Shown here piece after piece: positions 33,601 to 45,600 of a stretch of 64,000 nt of DNA (position 1 is its first letter; each line of letters begins with the position of its first letter). The notes under the pieces are model-generated. The model was given only the letters and a program-made list of their open reading frames with translations. It made no database searches and had not been told where the DNA came from. A program made the position numbers and the translations under genes. This stretch comes from Halichondria panicea (Eukaryota; Porifera; Demospongiae; Suberitida; Halichondriidae). The DNA is taken from assembly GCF_963675165.1 (NCBI RefSeq), contig NC_087388.1, positions 3,725,047 through 3,789,046 of the forward strand, in the 5' to 3' direction.

Positions 33601-36600
33601 AACACAGGTTGCGTTGACATCACATGGACTAGACGAGCATGGATCCAGGACTGTGTGAGGGAGATAAAATAATGATTAGTTTTATTACTCAACCTTTCAA
33701 ACCACTTACTTTCACAACTCAATCCATTCCCCTCAAATGAAGAATTGCATGTGCATGTGAAATTTTCCGTCATCACACTCTCTCTAACACAGGCTGCGTT
33801 GATGTCACATGGACTAGACACGCATGGATCCGGGACTGTGGTGTGAGGGAGAGAATTGATTAGTAGATTATTACTCACAACCTTTCAAACCACTTACTTT
33901 CACAACTCGATCCATTCCCCTCAAATGGAGAATTGCATGTGCATGTGAAATTTTCCGTCATCACACTCTCTCTAACACAGGTTCCGTTGACATCACATGG
34001 ACTAGACGAGCATGGATCCGGGACTGTGTGAGGGAGAGAAATGATTAGTAGATTATTACTCACAACCTTTCAAACCACTTACTTTCACAAGTCGATCCAT
34101 TCCCCTCAAATGGAGAATTGCATGTGCATGTGAAATTTTCTGTTGTCATGCTATCTCTAACACAGGTTGCGTTGACATCACATGGACTAGACGAGCATGG
34201 ATCCAGGACTGTGTGAGGGAGATAAATAATGATTAGTTTTATTACTCAACCTTTCAAACCACATACTTTCACAACTCGATCCATTCCCCTCAAATGGAGA
34301 ATTGCATGTGCATGTGAAATTTTCAGTCATCATACTCTCTCTAACACAGGCTGCGTTGACGTCACATGGACTAGACGCGCATGGATCCGGGACTGTGGTG
34401 TGAGGGAGAGAAATGATTAGTAGATTATTACTCACAACCTTTCAAACCACTTACTTTCACAACTCGATCCATTCCCCTCAAATGGAGAATTGCATGTGCA
34501 TGTGAAATTTTCCGTCATCACACTCTCTCTAACACAAGTTGCATTGATGTCACATGGACTAGACGAGCATGGATCCGGGACTGTGTGAGGGAGAGAAATG
34601 ATTAGTAGATTATTACTCACAACCTTTCAAACCACTTACTTTCACAACTCGATCCATTCCCCTCAAATGGAGAATTGCATGTGCATGTGAAATTTTCCGT
34701 TATCACGCTATCTCTAACACAGGTTGCGTTGACGTCACATGGACTAGACGAGCATGGATCCGGGACTGTGTGAGGGAGATAAAATAATGATTAGTTTTAT
34801 TACTCAACCTTTCAAACCACTTACTTTCACAACTCGATCCATTCCCCTCAAATGGAGAATTGCATGTGCATGTGACATTTTCCGTCATCACACTCTCTCT
34901 AACACAGGTTGCGTTGACGTCACATGGACTAGACGCGCATGGATCTGGGACTGTGGTGTGAGGGAGAGAATTGATTAGTAGATTATTACTCACAACCTTT
35001 CAAACCACTTACTTTCACAACTCGATCCATTCCCCTCAAATGGAGAATTGCATATGCATGTGAAATTTTCCGTCATCACACTCTCTAACACAAGTTGCAT
35101 TGATGTCACATGGACTAGACGAGCATGGATCTGGGACTGTGTGAGGGAGAGAAATGATTAGTAGATTATTACTCACAACCTTTCAAACCACTTACTTTCA
35201 CAACTCGATCCATTCCCCTCAAATGGAGAATTGCATGTGCATGTGAAATTTTCCGTTATCACGCTATCTCTAACACAGGTTGCGTTGACGTCACATGGAC
35301 TAGACGAGCATGGATCCGGGACTGTGTGAGGGAGATAAAATAATGATTAGTTTTATTACTCAACCTTTCAAACCACTTACTTTCACAACTCGATCCATTC
35401 CCCTCAAATGGAGAATTGCATGTGCATGTGACATTTTCCGTCATCACACTCTCTCTAACACAGGTTGCGTTGACGTCACATGGACTAGACGCGCATGGAT
35501 CTGGGACTGTGGTGTGAGGGAGAGAATTGATTAGTAGATTATTACTCACAACCTTTCAAACCACTTACTTTCACAAGTCGATCCATTCCCCTCAAATGGA
35601 GAATTGCATGTGCATGTGAAATTTTCCGTCATCACACTCTCTCTAACACAGGTTGCGTTGACGTCACATGGACTAGACGAGCATGGATCCAGGACTGTGT
35701 GAGGGAGAGAAATGATTAGTAGATTTTTATTCACAACCTTTCAAACCACTTACTTTCACAACTCGATCCATTCCCCTCAAATGGAGAATTGCATGTGCAT
35801 GTGAAATTTTCCGTCATCACACTCTCTCTAACACAGGCTGCGTTGACATCACATGGACTAGACACGCATGGGTCCGGGACTGTGGTGTGAGGAAGAGAAA
35901 TGATTAGTAGATTATTACTCACAACCTTTCAAACCACTTACTTTCACAAGTTGATCCATTCCCCTCAAATGGAGAATTGCATGTGCATGTGAAATTTTCC
36001 GTTATCACACTCTCTCTAACACAGGTTGCGTTGACGTCACATGGACTAGACGAGCATGGATCCAGGACTGTGTGAGGGAGAGAAATGATTAGTAGATTAT
36101 TATTCACAACCTTTCAAACCACTTACTTTCACAACTCGATCCATTCCCCTCAAATGGAGAATTGCATGTGCATGTGAAATTTTCCGTCATCACACTCTCT
36201 CTAACACAGGCTGCGTTGACGTCACATGGACTAGACGCGCATGGGTCCGGGACTGTGGTGTGAGGGAGAGAAATGATTAGTAGATTATTACTCACAACCT
36301 TTCAAACCACTTACTTTCACAAGTTGATCCATTCCCCTCAAATGGAGAATTGCATGTGCATGTGAAATTTTCCGTTATCACACTCTCTCTAACACAGGTT
36401 GCGTTGACGTCACATGGACTAGACGAGCATGGATCCGGGACTGTGTGAGGGAGAGAAATGATTAGTAGATTATTACTCACAACCTTTCAAACCACTTACT
36501 TTCACAAGTCAATCCATTCCCCTCAAATGGAGAATTGCATGTGCATGTGAAATTTTCCGTCATCACACTCTCTCTAACACAGGTTGCGTTGACGTCACAT

Positions 36601-39600
36601 GGACTAGACGCGCATGGGTCCGGGACTGTGGTGTGAGGGAGAGAAATGATTAGTAGATTATTACTCACAACCTTTCAAACCACTTACTTTCACAAGTTGA
36701 TCCATTCCCCTCAAATGGAGAATTGCATGTGCATGTGAAATTTTCCGTTATCACACTCTCTCTAACACAGGCTGCGTTGACGTCACATGGACTAGACGCG
36801 CATGGATCCGGGACTGTGGTGTGAGGGAGAGAAATGATTAGTAGATTATTACTCACAACCTTTCAAACCACTTACTTTCACAAGTTGATCCATTCCCCTC
36901 AAATGGAGAATTGCATGTGCATGTGAAATTTTCCGTCATCATACTCTCTCTAACACAGGTTGCGTTGACGTCACATGGACTAGACGAGCATGGATCCGGG
37001 ACTGTGTGAGGGAGAGAAATGATTAGTAGATTATTACTCACAACCTTTCAAACCACTTACTTTCACAAGTCGATCCATTCCCCTCAAATGGAGAATTGCA
37101 TGTGCATGTGAAATTTTCCGTTATCACGCTATCTCTAACACAGGTTGCGTTGACATCACATGGACTAGACGAGCATGGATCCGGGACTGTGGTGTGTGGG
37201 AGACAAATGATTAGTAGATTATTACTCACAACCTTTCAAACCACTTACTTTCACAACTCAATCCATTGCCCTCAAATGGAGAATTGCATGTGCATGTGAA
37301 ATTTTCCTCGCTAGTACACATGGCATTGGCATCACAAGGACTTGGTAGGCAAGGATCATTAGGATCTATACAGAAATGATTGGAGAGCTGTCACATGACA
37401 TAATTATTTACAGAGATCTTGTTCTTGTGAAAGTTTCTCAATTTTGACCAGAACATAAGCACATCATGAATACGAAGTTATAGAAGGTATGCAAGGAAAT
37501 TAGTACGCACTTGATACTCGTCCTGGACATGGAGCAGGTTCTGCAACAGATGTTGTAAAATTGTTAAGATTGCATAACTGAAAGTGATGTGTAGATAATA
37601 CACATGCACACAGTGGATACATGGAACAGTGCTTACTTGACTTATTATACAACCTTAAAGATCAGCAATGGGTGATTTAGCAATGGGTTGATTTAATTGT
37701 TTTGCAATGTTCAACTTAAAAACGAACTATTATACACGTCAGCTTGAAGGCTGAGTGCCATTAAAAGGCACTCTCGTAATGTCTACCACAGTACTGCATG
37801 TAACAATGTACCCGTAAAAATTATGTAAGTCATATTAAGCTTACCTGTAGATGGACAACTTTCCAAGTCGTCCTGCATAAAATACGTATTGTTCCTCAAT
37901 TAGCATACAGACTACAACTCTAATCACAAGGATTGTATACAGTACACAGTGCATGATATAATGTCTAGAGATATGGCCTTCAAGTGATACATGTACGTAT
38001 AATCATTTACAGTCATCATGCATAGATGTTATTATTTTCACAGAACACAGTCAGCTGATTAACCAAGCTATTGATAATTAGATCTGTACATCTGCTTAGA
38101 TACTTACATAGCATACGCTGGCGCAGGATGGGCAGATGTATGAGCCTTGGTAACGAATGTCATTCACAGTTGTGTCCACAATAATCTAACAAAAGGTTTT
38201 AATGCACCATACAATATTCGTACAAATAGCCACCATACCTCTTCCCCTTCACAAGAGCACAGAAAAGACACGCCCTCGAGAATGATCTCAACTCCAGAAG
38301 ACGTACAAGCATACTGCATATGTAATGCAAATATGTTTTACTAGAGAGTGCTTTTACTATAATTATTATATCTTACCTGATAACACCCAGCATCAGTAGT
38401 GTACCTTCCTTCAGTGCCAATACTGTTCGTTCTAGTCCAGTCTCTACCCAACTGGAAGCAGCGAGAGCCTACTCCGTACAACTGACCACCATTGTTCACT
38501 GATGGGTTGTTGGAAGCCTCGGAGCATCTTGTCTAGTCAATTAGTAGGCATAAACGTAGTACTTACATTGTACTGTATAAAGAAATCACTTACTGAAGAT
38601 ATGTCATTCTCAAATGGGCAATAGTCTGCCGTCTCAAGTCTACCACCATAACTTGCACTTGCATCAAAAAACTGTTGAAAGTACACAAGTATACGCAAGT
38701 TGAAGTGCATATATTGATTGTGACTTCTAATTTGCTCAGCATGCAGAGATTGATACTATGAAAAGTAGTGGATCGACACGCCATGCAGACAGCTAACCTG
38801 AAATAGAGGTGGAGGATTGGTGTCACTCTCAAGATTGCAGAGTGAAGTGTACTCGTGATCCAATGTGCATCCTCTGGTCGTGTCATCAACATCAACACAA
38901 TACGGCGATATACTCCTCCCACTGTAGTACGTATGAAAGTTATAAAGTGAGTACTTTAAGTATCATAACTTCTCCTCTATATGAACCCATTCATTAGGTT
39001 AACTTGTTGCATAATACATATAGAGTCAAAACACTGTAAAGAACTTTCAGTTCTAAGCAAACGAGTGGCAATTAATTCTTACCACAAAAGAGCCTCAATT
39101 AAGCATGTGCAAAGTACAATAAACAACTCAAAATACACAAGAAGAAACACCTTTCTTGCTGCTGAGTGATGTATTCCCTACAGCTGCCATGAGGGATTGT
39201 ACAACCAGAGTTGAGACCCCAAGGTAATGCGTCAGCCACCTCGTAATTGGGAACATACCACCTACGTATTTGGAAGCAATTAGATCTCCTCACAACATAA
39301 TTATAATACCGGTACTATTACTGTAACGTATAATTTGTACAAAAGGCCAAACTTCACCTGCAATGCTATAATTACAATCCAATGTAAAATAATTATAACA
39401 ACTATATAAAGTCATCCTATAATTATGCCCTTGGTCTTACCCAGTGTCATGAAGAAGCCCAAGGGTGATCCTTGAGAAAGGATAACTGAACAATAAGAAC
39501 CCTGTCATTCCTTCATTCTGTAAGAAAATTCATATCACACTTCAAATAATTATGATCTAATAAAAATAATTTATATATAGTGCACTGTAAAGGAAGTCTT

Positions 39601-42600
39601 TAAGTATGAAACAGAACTGGGCTAACCCCCATAATCCTCTGCTCCCAGTGAGAAGAAGCAGTTCCTCCTCCACCCTGGTTCTCTAACTCAACACCAGTGA
39701 TGCTAGAACAGTTGTAGTGCAGCCGAGCTTGCTCCTACAGTCATTGATACATTTAACATTACCACTGTGCCCCATATAATTAGACGTAGATAGCTGCATG
39801 TACAAACTGATAGGCCAAACTAATCATGAACAAGGCAAATGACACGTACTCACCAAAGCATTAGGAGTGACCAAGAGTGTCACTGTATGATTGACGAGGC
39901 CATCTCTGGTAGACCAGTCAGTGTACGTCTCTGTCCGTACTGTGTTGGTACTTGGGTCACTGAAGTGGGCATAAACACAGAACAATCTCATCTCTAGGCT
40001 ACGTATGTATAAGAGTTTTTCGGAGTTGAATACGATCATACAACATACACATAATCAATATATTGAAAAAGATGTGTGCATAGATTTGCTTGAGGTAGCT
40101 TTTTTGTTCACAACTGATTTTTTGAATTTGCGAGTGGGAAATTATCGACAATGACTAGACTGCATGCATGTTGCTATAATAATTGATGCAGGCAAAGGCT
40201 ATTACATATTAATTGGCAGTGGAGATTTTTCTCACTCTGACAGCTATGTACAATTAGCTGCGCTCTACTGCAGAGATATGTGACAGGGCCTAGGAAAACA
40301 ACCCTTATGGAGCAAACTAATTAATTGTATTTTATTGCTTAATTAAATAAAGCAGTGCTTAAGCTTCAAATTGATTACAATATCACTCACTTTGCACCTT
40401 CCTACCCCAAAATATTTTCGGGTGAAAGGGGGACAGTATTGACCTACCGTTTTGAGAAACTAATGTTCGAAGTTCTATCCGCATACAAGAACAGCATGAA
40501 AAAATTCAATGGCTGCCTTGTAACGGCTATACAAAAAAATTTTCGGATAAAAAAATTTTTTTTTTAGTTAGAGGAGATATTGAAGTTACTTCATAAGAAG
40601 TAAACCAAAATCCTAAAATAGCTCTAAATATTTTACTTTGTAGTGTACTGAACATTATTAGTTTGCTCCATAAGGGTTGTTTTCCTAGGCCCTGTCACAT
40701 ATAATTAACACTAAGTAGAATAGCAAGATATCTTGCTGTGCACGAGTCTGAAAATAATTCAGTGTTTTGCAGCTGAAAACATGCGAATGAGCAAAATTAG
40801 CAGAAAACTTTGATACTTGTGATCTAATTTTTGCATTTTGGCAAGGATCATGATGTCAACAAGTGCCAGTGTATGTAGGTGTTTGCGTTATGGGAAGTGA
40901 TCACATTGGTAAAATTTGCGTATGTGTGATGCACGCAAAACAATCAAGTAATACGGTACTTGCACCTGCATTGCAATGGAGATTTACAACAAACCATAGA
41001 TAAAGAAGAGAGGGATTGGCAACGGAAGTCAAAACGTAGACTTTTGTGCAGGGGGTGTGGTTAAATCTCAAAATGATGCGTGTTGTCCCCCGAACCACGC
41101 CGCGGTTGCCCTCCAGAGACTCCCGCTTGCCTCGCGGGAAAGTGTTTTATGCCTTTTCTGTACAGTAACAAAGGATTTTATATGGATAAAGATTTTAAAT
41201 AGTATACTATGTATGCCACGTGGCTAGTAATCTTGTTAGCTAAAGACGTTTGACTCTAGTTGGGCGCTTGTTTTAAAAAGTAAGTGTTTTTGGAATTGTG
41301 GAATTGGCTATGTACCTCTGAAAAGCAAGTTCATTGTATTGATAGTGTTTACTGTATATAAAAGCTTAACAGACATCTTGATTGATAGAAATAAACAATG
41401 AAAGCTTGAATAGCTCAAGTGCTATTGGCATTAAAATAGTGATGAAATAGTGACGATAGTTTGCGATAGTGTGTTTGGCTATGTACCATTTGCTTCCTAG
41501 TGATTTGTATGTGGATGTCTAGATCGCTGACACCTATTATTGAATGACCAATGCATAGAAATGACCTGTCAACAATTATTAAATCCTTCCACAGGAGAAA
41601 TAGTGGCCCATGGGCAGAAAGCCGAGAATTTGCTCTATAAAGTACCGTTATTGGACAAAGAAGGTAGCTGGATTTGGTGTGTGTACTGTTTTTATGCCGT
41701 AGCTAGAGTTGGTTGTGGTACGTTGTGAAAGTGTATTTTTTGCTTCAACAGTGGTTACGAGATGATTTTTTGCAATATTTAACTGACTGGGAAAATGAGA
41801 CAAAGGTTAGATATGCCGGCTCAGATTGGAAATACCATCATTTCACCATAAGTACTCAAACCTTTGAAGGCCTCAAACTTACTGGTAAATTTCTGGTATG
41901 CATGTATACTGTCTATTGGGTTTACGTCTCCACTTTCTCATTGTAGTTAACTCATTTGTTGAGCTCAGTCAATATTTGCTGACCAAGCACGAGAAAGAAA
42001 GTTTATTCTTACTAAGCGAGCGGTTAACCCAAGACCCATTGGAGAATTATTTTGGCCAACAAAGGGCAAGAGGACATAGAAATGAAAATCCCACAATTCA
42101 ACAGTGCCTCCGAAATGCCAATGCATTGAGGGTTCAAAAGAGTTTGGCCTAACCCAATGAGAGGGAACTCTAGCAGAAAGAGGCAATTTTAGACATCACA
42201 GTTAATGACGATATGAATTCCCCATTACCAAAAAGAAAGTGTTCAAGAAAGACCAATGCTAAATAGCCAACTCTATAGATACATGCAGTATATTTATTTA
42301 TAATTAATTGTACATGCAATGGTTGACGCCTATAATATTTCCTTGACTTCTAATTATTATTACAAAATACATAATTATATAGAATGCAAAATACGAATTA
42401 GCTCAGTGTCTTCCTGGTACCAGTGCTCTTCTTCACTAATTTTTTTTGCGCACGTTTGTATGCCTCCAACCAATGTGATGCCAATGAGAAGCCCCGAATT
42501 GTTACCCACAAATTAATTGTCTCCGACAACAATTCAGAAGACCACTCTTCTTCATCAATATATCTTGAGAAACTAAACTCCAGTAGAATAGTACATTACT

Positions 42601-45600
42601 TCAGGGCAGTTACAAAGTTTGATAAAATGTAACAAAAAGATCATCATCTTTACCAAACAACAACAAATGCTTTCCAATTTCTCTAGCCTTCTTTGCACGA
42701 GTAGTATCTACTTGTAGTTCTTTCTTGGATATTTCTTTTCTGACAGCATCTAAAACCAATTGAAAGTCAACTTCAGCAACAGCTTGAACTGCTTCAGCCA
42801 TTGTGCATGCACATTGGTTGCCTAGTAATTCATTGGTGGGCGTGGCGAAGGGCAACCGCGGCGTGGTTCGGGGGGGCAACACGCATCGTTCAGCAAATTT
42901 ACATGAAATTTACTTCTGTTGCCAATCCCTCTCTTCTTTATCTATGAACAAACACATGCACACAAACACACAACAGACCGTACACTGTGCTTGTTCTTGC
43001 ACTTGCACACTGAGGCAGTCAGAAAGTAACTCCCGAAATGTAAGATTGTACATGGTGGAAACTATCACATTGCAGGATTATTTCCATGGTTAACCAGTGG
43101 TACATGTACATATTAGTTTGGAGAATTTCAATATAAGTTTCACCTTGAGGGAAAACCATTCTCGTCTCTTGGAGTCCTGGGATTGCCATTTTCATCACGA
43201 AACCATCGATACAGACCTGAACTAAATCCCTGCAAACAAAGGCAATGTTCATACAAACATGCAGTCATGTGAGGAAGCCACATACAGAGCATTAATGCTG
43301 ACAATTTGCAAATTATTTTTTGTAAGGCTAAAAACTCACTAACACATGCATAACTTCATGGATCCCCACCGCAATGGCTGCGTCATCAGCGAGACGAGCA
43401 AACGGAGTAGGACAGAAGTTGATGTAACCAGCAATGGGTCTGCATCGATCATGCAAACAACTACAATTATACATGACCGTACAACAAATATCTTTACGTC
43501 ACCATTAATTGATCTCATTGGTCAACAGCTGTATGATATACCGTATAGCGCGAAATTTTCGAGGGGCTTAATTTTCGCGGATTTCGTGGGTTGGAATTCT
43601 ACACGAAAATTAAGTCCACGAAAAGTGTTCGTTAATAAGAATTACCTGCTATCATGCAAATATTTAAAGGCGTGGCTTCCGGTAAGCAGTCATTCCGCGA
43701 ACATTGTGCAACGAAATGGCTTTTAGAGGCCAATCCACGAAATATAAGTGCCTCGAAAATTTCGCGCTATACGGTATAGAATATTAGCATACAGCCCCAG
43801 GCATGCACAGTTTTTCAAGTTTTTTTTTAGTTTTTTTTCATTTATTCAAGAAAGTAAGCAGAGAGAAAAGAGCCATGCTTGACGGTACTAACACTCAAAG
43901 CGACGGCAGAAACACGTAAGGTACTCTCCAACAAGATGGCTAAGCTTTCATGGATCCATGGGCGTGGTTCAATACATTTTATCCAACTCCAGTAAGGGAT
44001 GTCGAATGGTCAACGCTTGGACCAAAGAAGCTCTTGAGCATCTGTAGGAGTCGACGTGTGCTCAACTAGCTCTTTGACAGCTGCAAAATCCGGCATAGTC
44101 TCATTCTTTAAGCTTTGCAGTCTGCATCGTGGATTGAATTGTTGCTAGGGGGAAGTCGTTTTATAGTGCTGCGGTCACGTGGTATAAGTCAGATATGCCA
44201 CACCTACTCGGAGGATTGCACCCCATATATCCTCCGCTACTGTGGTTACTCCGAGGCCTATACCGTTTACTAGCGGGTGAAAAACCTTTGCAAATGAGCC
44301 AAATCAGCATAAAATTTGATCCTTTGCGATCTAACTGGCAAGGATCACGTGTATTTACTAGTAATAATTTAGGTTTTGCGGATTTTATTGTTGCGAATTG
44401 ATCAACCATTGCAAGTTTGATGCTCGCAAAACATTCTAGTAATACACTATCCTCCTCTTAGGTGTGGTACATAGGAGGTACGATGTAGTAATGGACAGTA
44501 TTTACTCTCATGTTATTTATGTATATAGTCATCATTTGTCATCATTTACTCTTATGTTATTATTGTTTGTCATCATTTACTCTTATATGCATGCGTATAC
44601 TTATTCTATGTTGGGGCCCTGCGTGCCCACTGCATGGGGTGATATCCTCGCCCACTGTTGCAATCAATCAAAGTTTATTGTGCCTACTTGTGACCAGCCT
44701 AGCGTTCGGCCGACTAGCTTATAAATAGGGCTAGTTACTACGTACGACAGGCGCAGTGCAGCTCAAGCAATTAGCCTTTAATTGAGCAATAATTATCCGC
44801 CCACGTCGTATGTTTTTGCTGAGTGTAAACAGAGGCTAATTATTTCTGCACCACGCCTGTCGGACCTCCTCTGTGTGTGGTATATCCGGCTACATTAACT
44901 TCTTTATCTATGATGATTATAGTTATTTGCATTCCATTAATGTAATTATACTGAAAGTTAATATCCCAGACAAAAGTTCAAAATTGCTCTGGTATGGGCT
45001 GAGCTATAGCTATTCAAAGACAACTGTATGGACCGCGGTGTATCTTACCATCCTGTCACAAGTTCTCAACACGTACCAAATAGACGAACGTTTCCCAAAA
45101 TTGCTATACATGCATACAGGCATTCTGTATTCTAACACGCTTGCGTAGTAAGACTAAGGCTATACAATAATAGCTACTTAACTGTGACGTGAAACTGACC
45201 TATCTAACTCATTCTCGAGTTCACAGGAGCTAGCAAATGCCAGAGTTCCTGAAGAAGTGTCAGTACAGTCAGCAGACACATAAATGATAAGGTCAGTGTT
45301 GGGCACACCAGCACCATCCACAGTACCATTCCTGGTGTCACAATTTGAAAAACCGCCATTATTGCACTCAACACACCTCTGCATAAAATATGTATGTAAG
45401 GACAGAATAAAAGAACCAGGGGGTCAAAATTTCATCGATCTTTGAATTATGTATGCACACCACAAGATACGTACGTACGTAACTACATGCTTTCCAATGC
45501 ACGCTTCCTGGTGCGTACGTTTCTTAGCAGGATAACTGACCTTCTAATCAAAAACTGCATATTATATCAAGAGTCAAATTGTACACCTGCTAAATACTGA

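Larger units (their letters stand above)
30700..37370 (-). repeat. 34-unit tandem array of EGF exons, period about 186 bp
   Basis: Each unit is one 126-nt exon plus an intron of about 60 nt. The exon encodes 42 residues with six cysteines spaced C-x4-C-x5-C-x11-C-x-C-x10-C, for example DPCSSSPCDVNATC...NFTCTCNSPFEGNGSSC. All exons are phase 1 at both ends, so units can be added, lost or skipped without frame change. Up to three N-glycosylation sequons per unit (NAT, NFT, NGS). Counting the shared TCCATTCCCCTCAAATGG site gives 34 units between 30719 and 37265; the first (37316-37367 side) has a divergent 5' half. One 411-bp MITE interrupts between units 6 and 7. The plus-strand open frames here are antisense shadows. 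Confidence 0.9.
40988..42953 (+). mobile_element. P-element / THAP9-like transposon, internally deleted (1,952 bp plus 7-bp flanks)
   Basis: The element spans 40995-42946 and is flanked on both sides by AACAAAC, consistent with target-site duplication. The terminal inverted repeats are long: CATAGATAAAGAAGAGAGGG at the ends, then a second matching inner block (GATGCGTGTTG...CCACGCCGCGGTTGCCCT; left 41077-41115, right 42850-42892). Inside is the C-terminal part of a P-type transposase and an antisense frame. It lies in the 43144-39959 intron of the M8 protease gene. Confidence 0.85.

Noticed and set aside
30638-35534. Many plus-strand open frames of 63-134 codons
   Set aside because: Antisense of the EGF exons; they repeat only because the array repeats.
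30700-37370. CRISPR-like array (regular about 186-bp period)
   Set aside because: Units are coding exons with splice sites and conserved cysteines in an intron-containing genome; no short repeat-spacer pattern.
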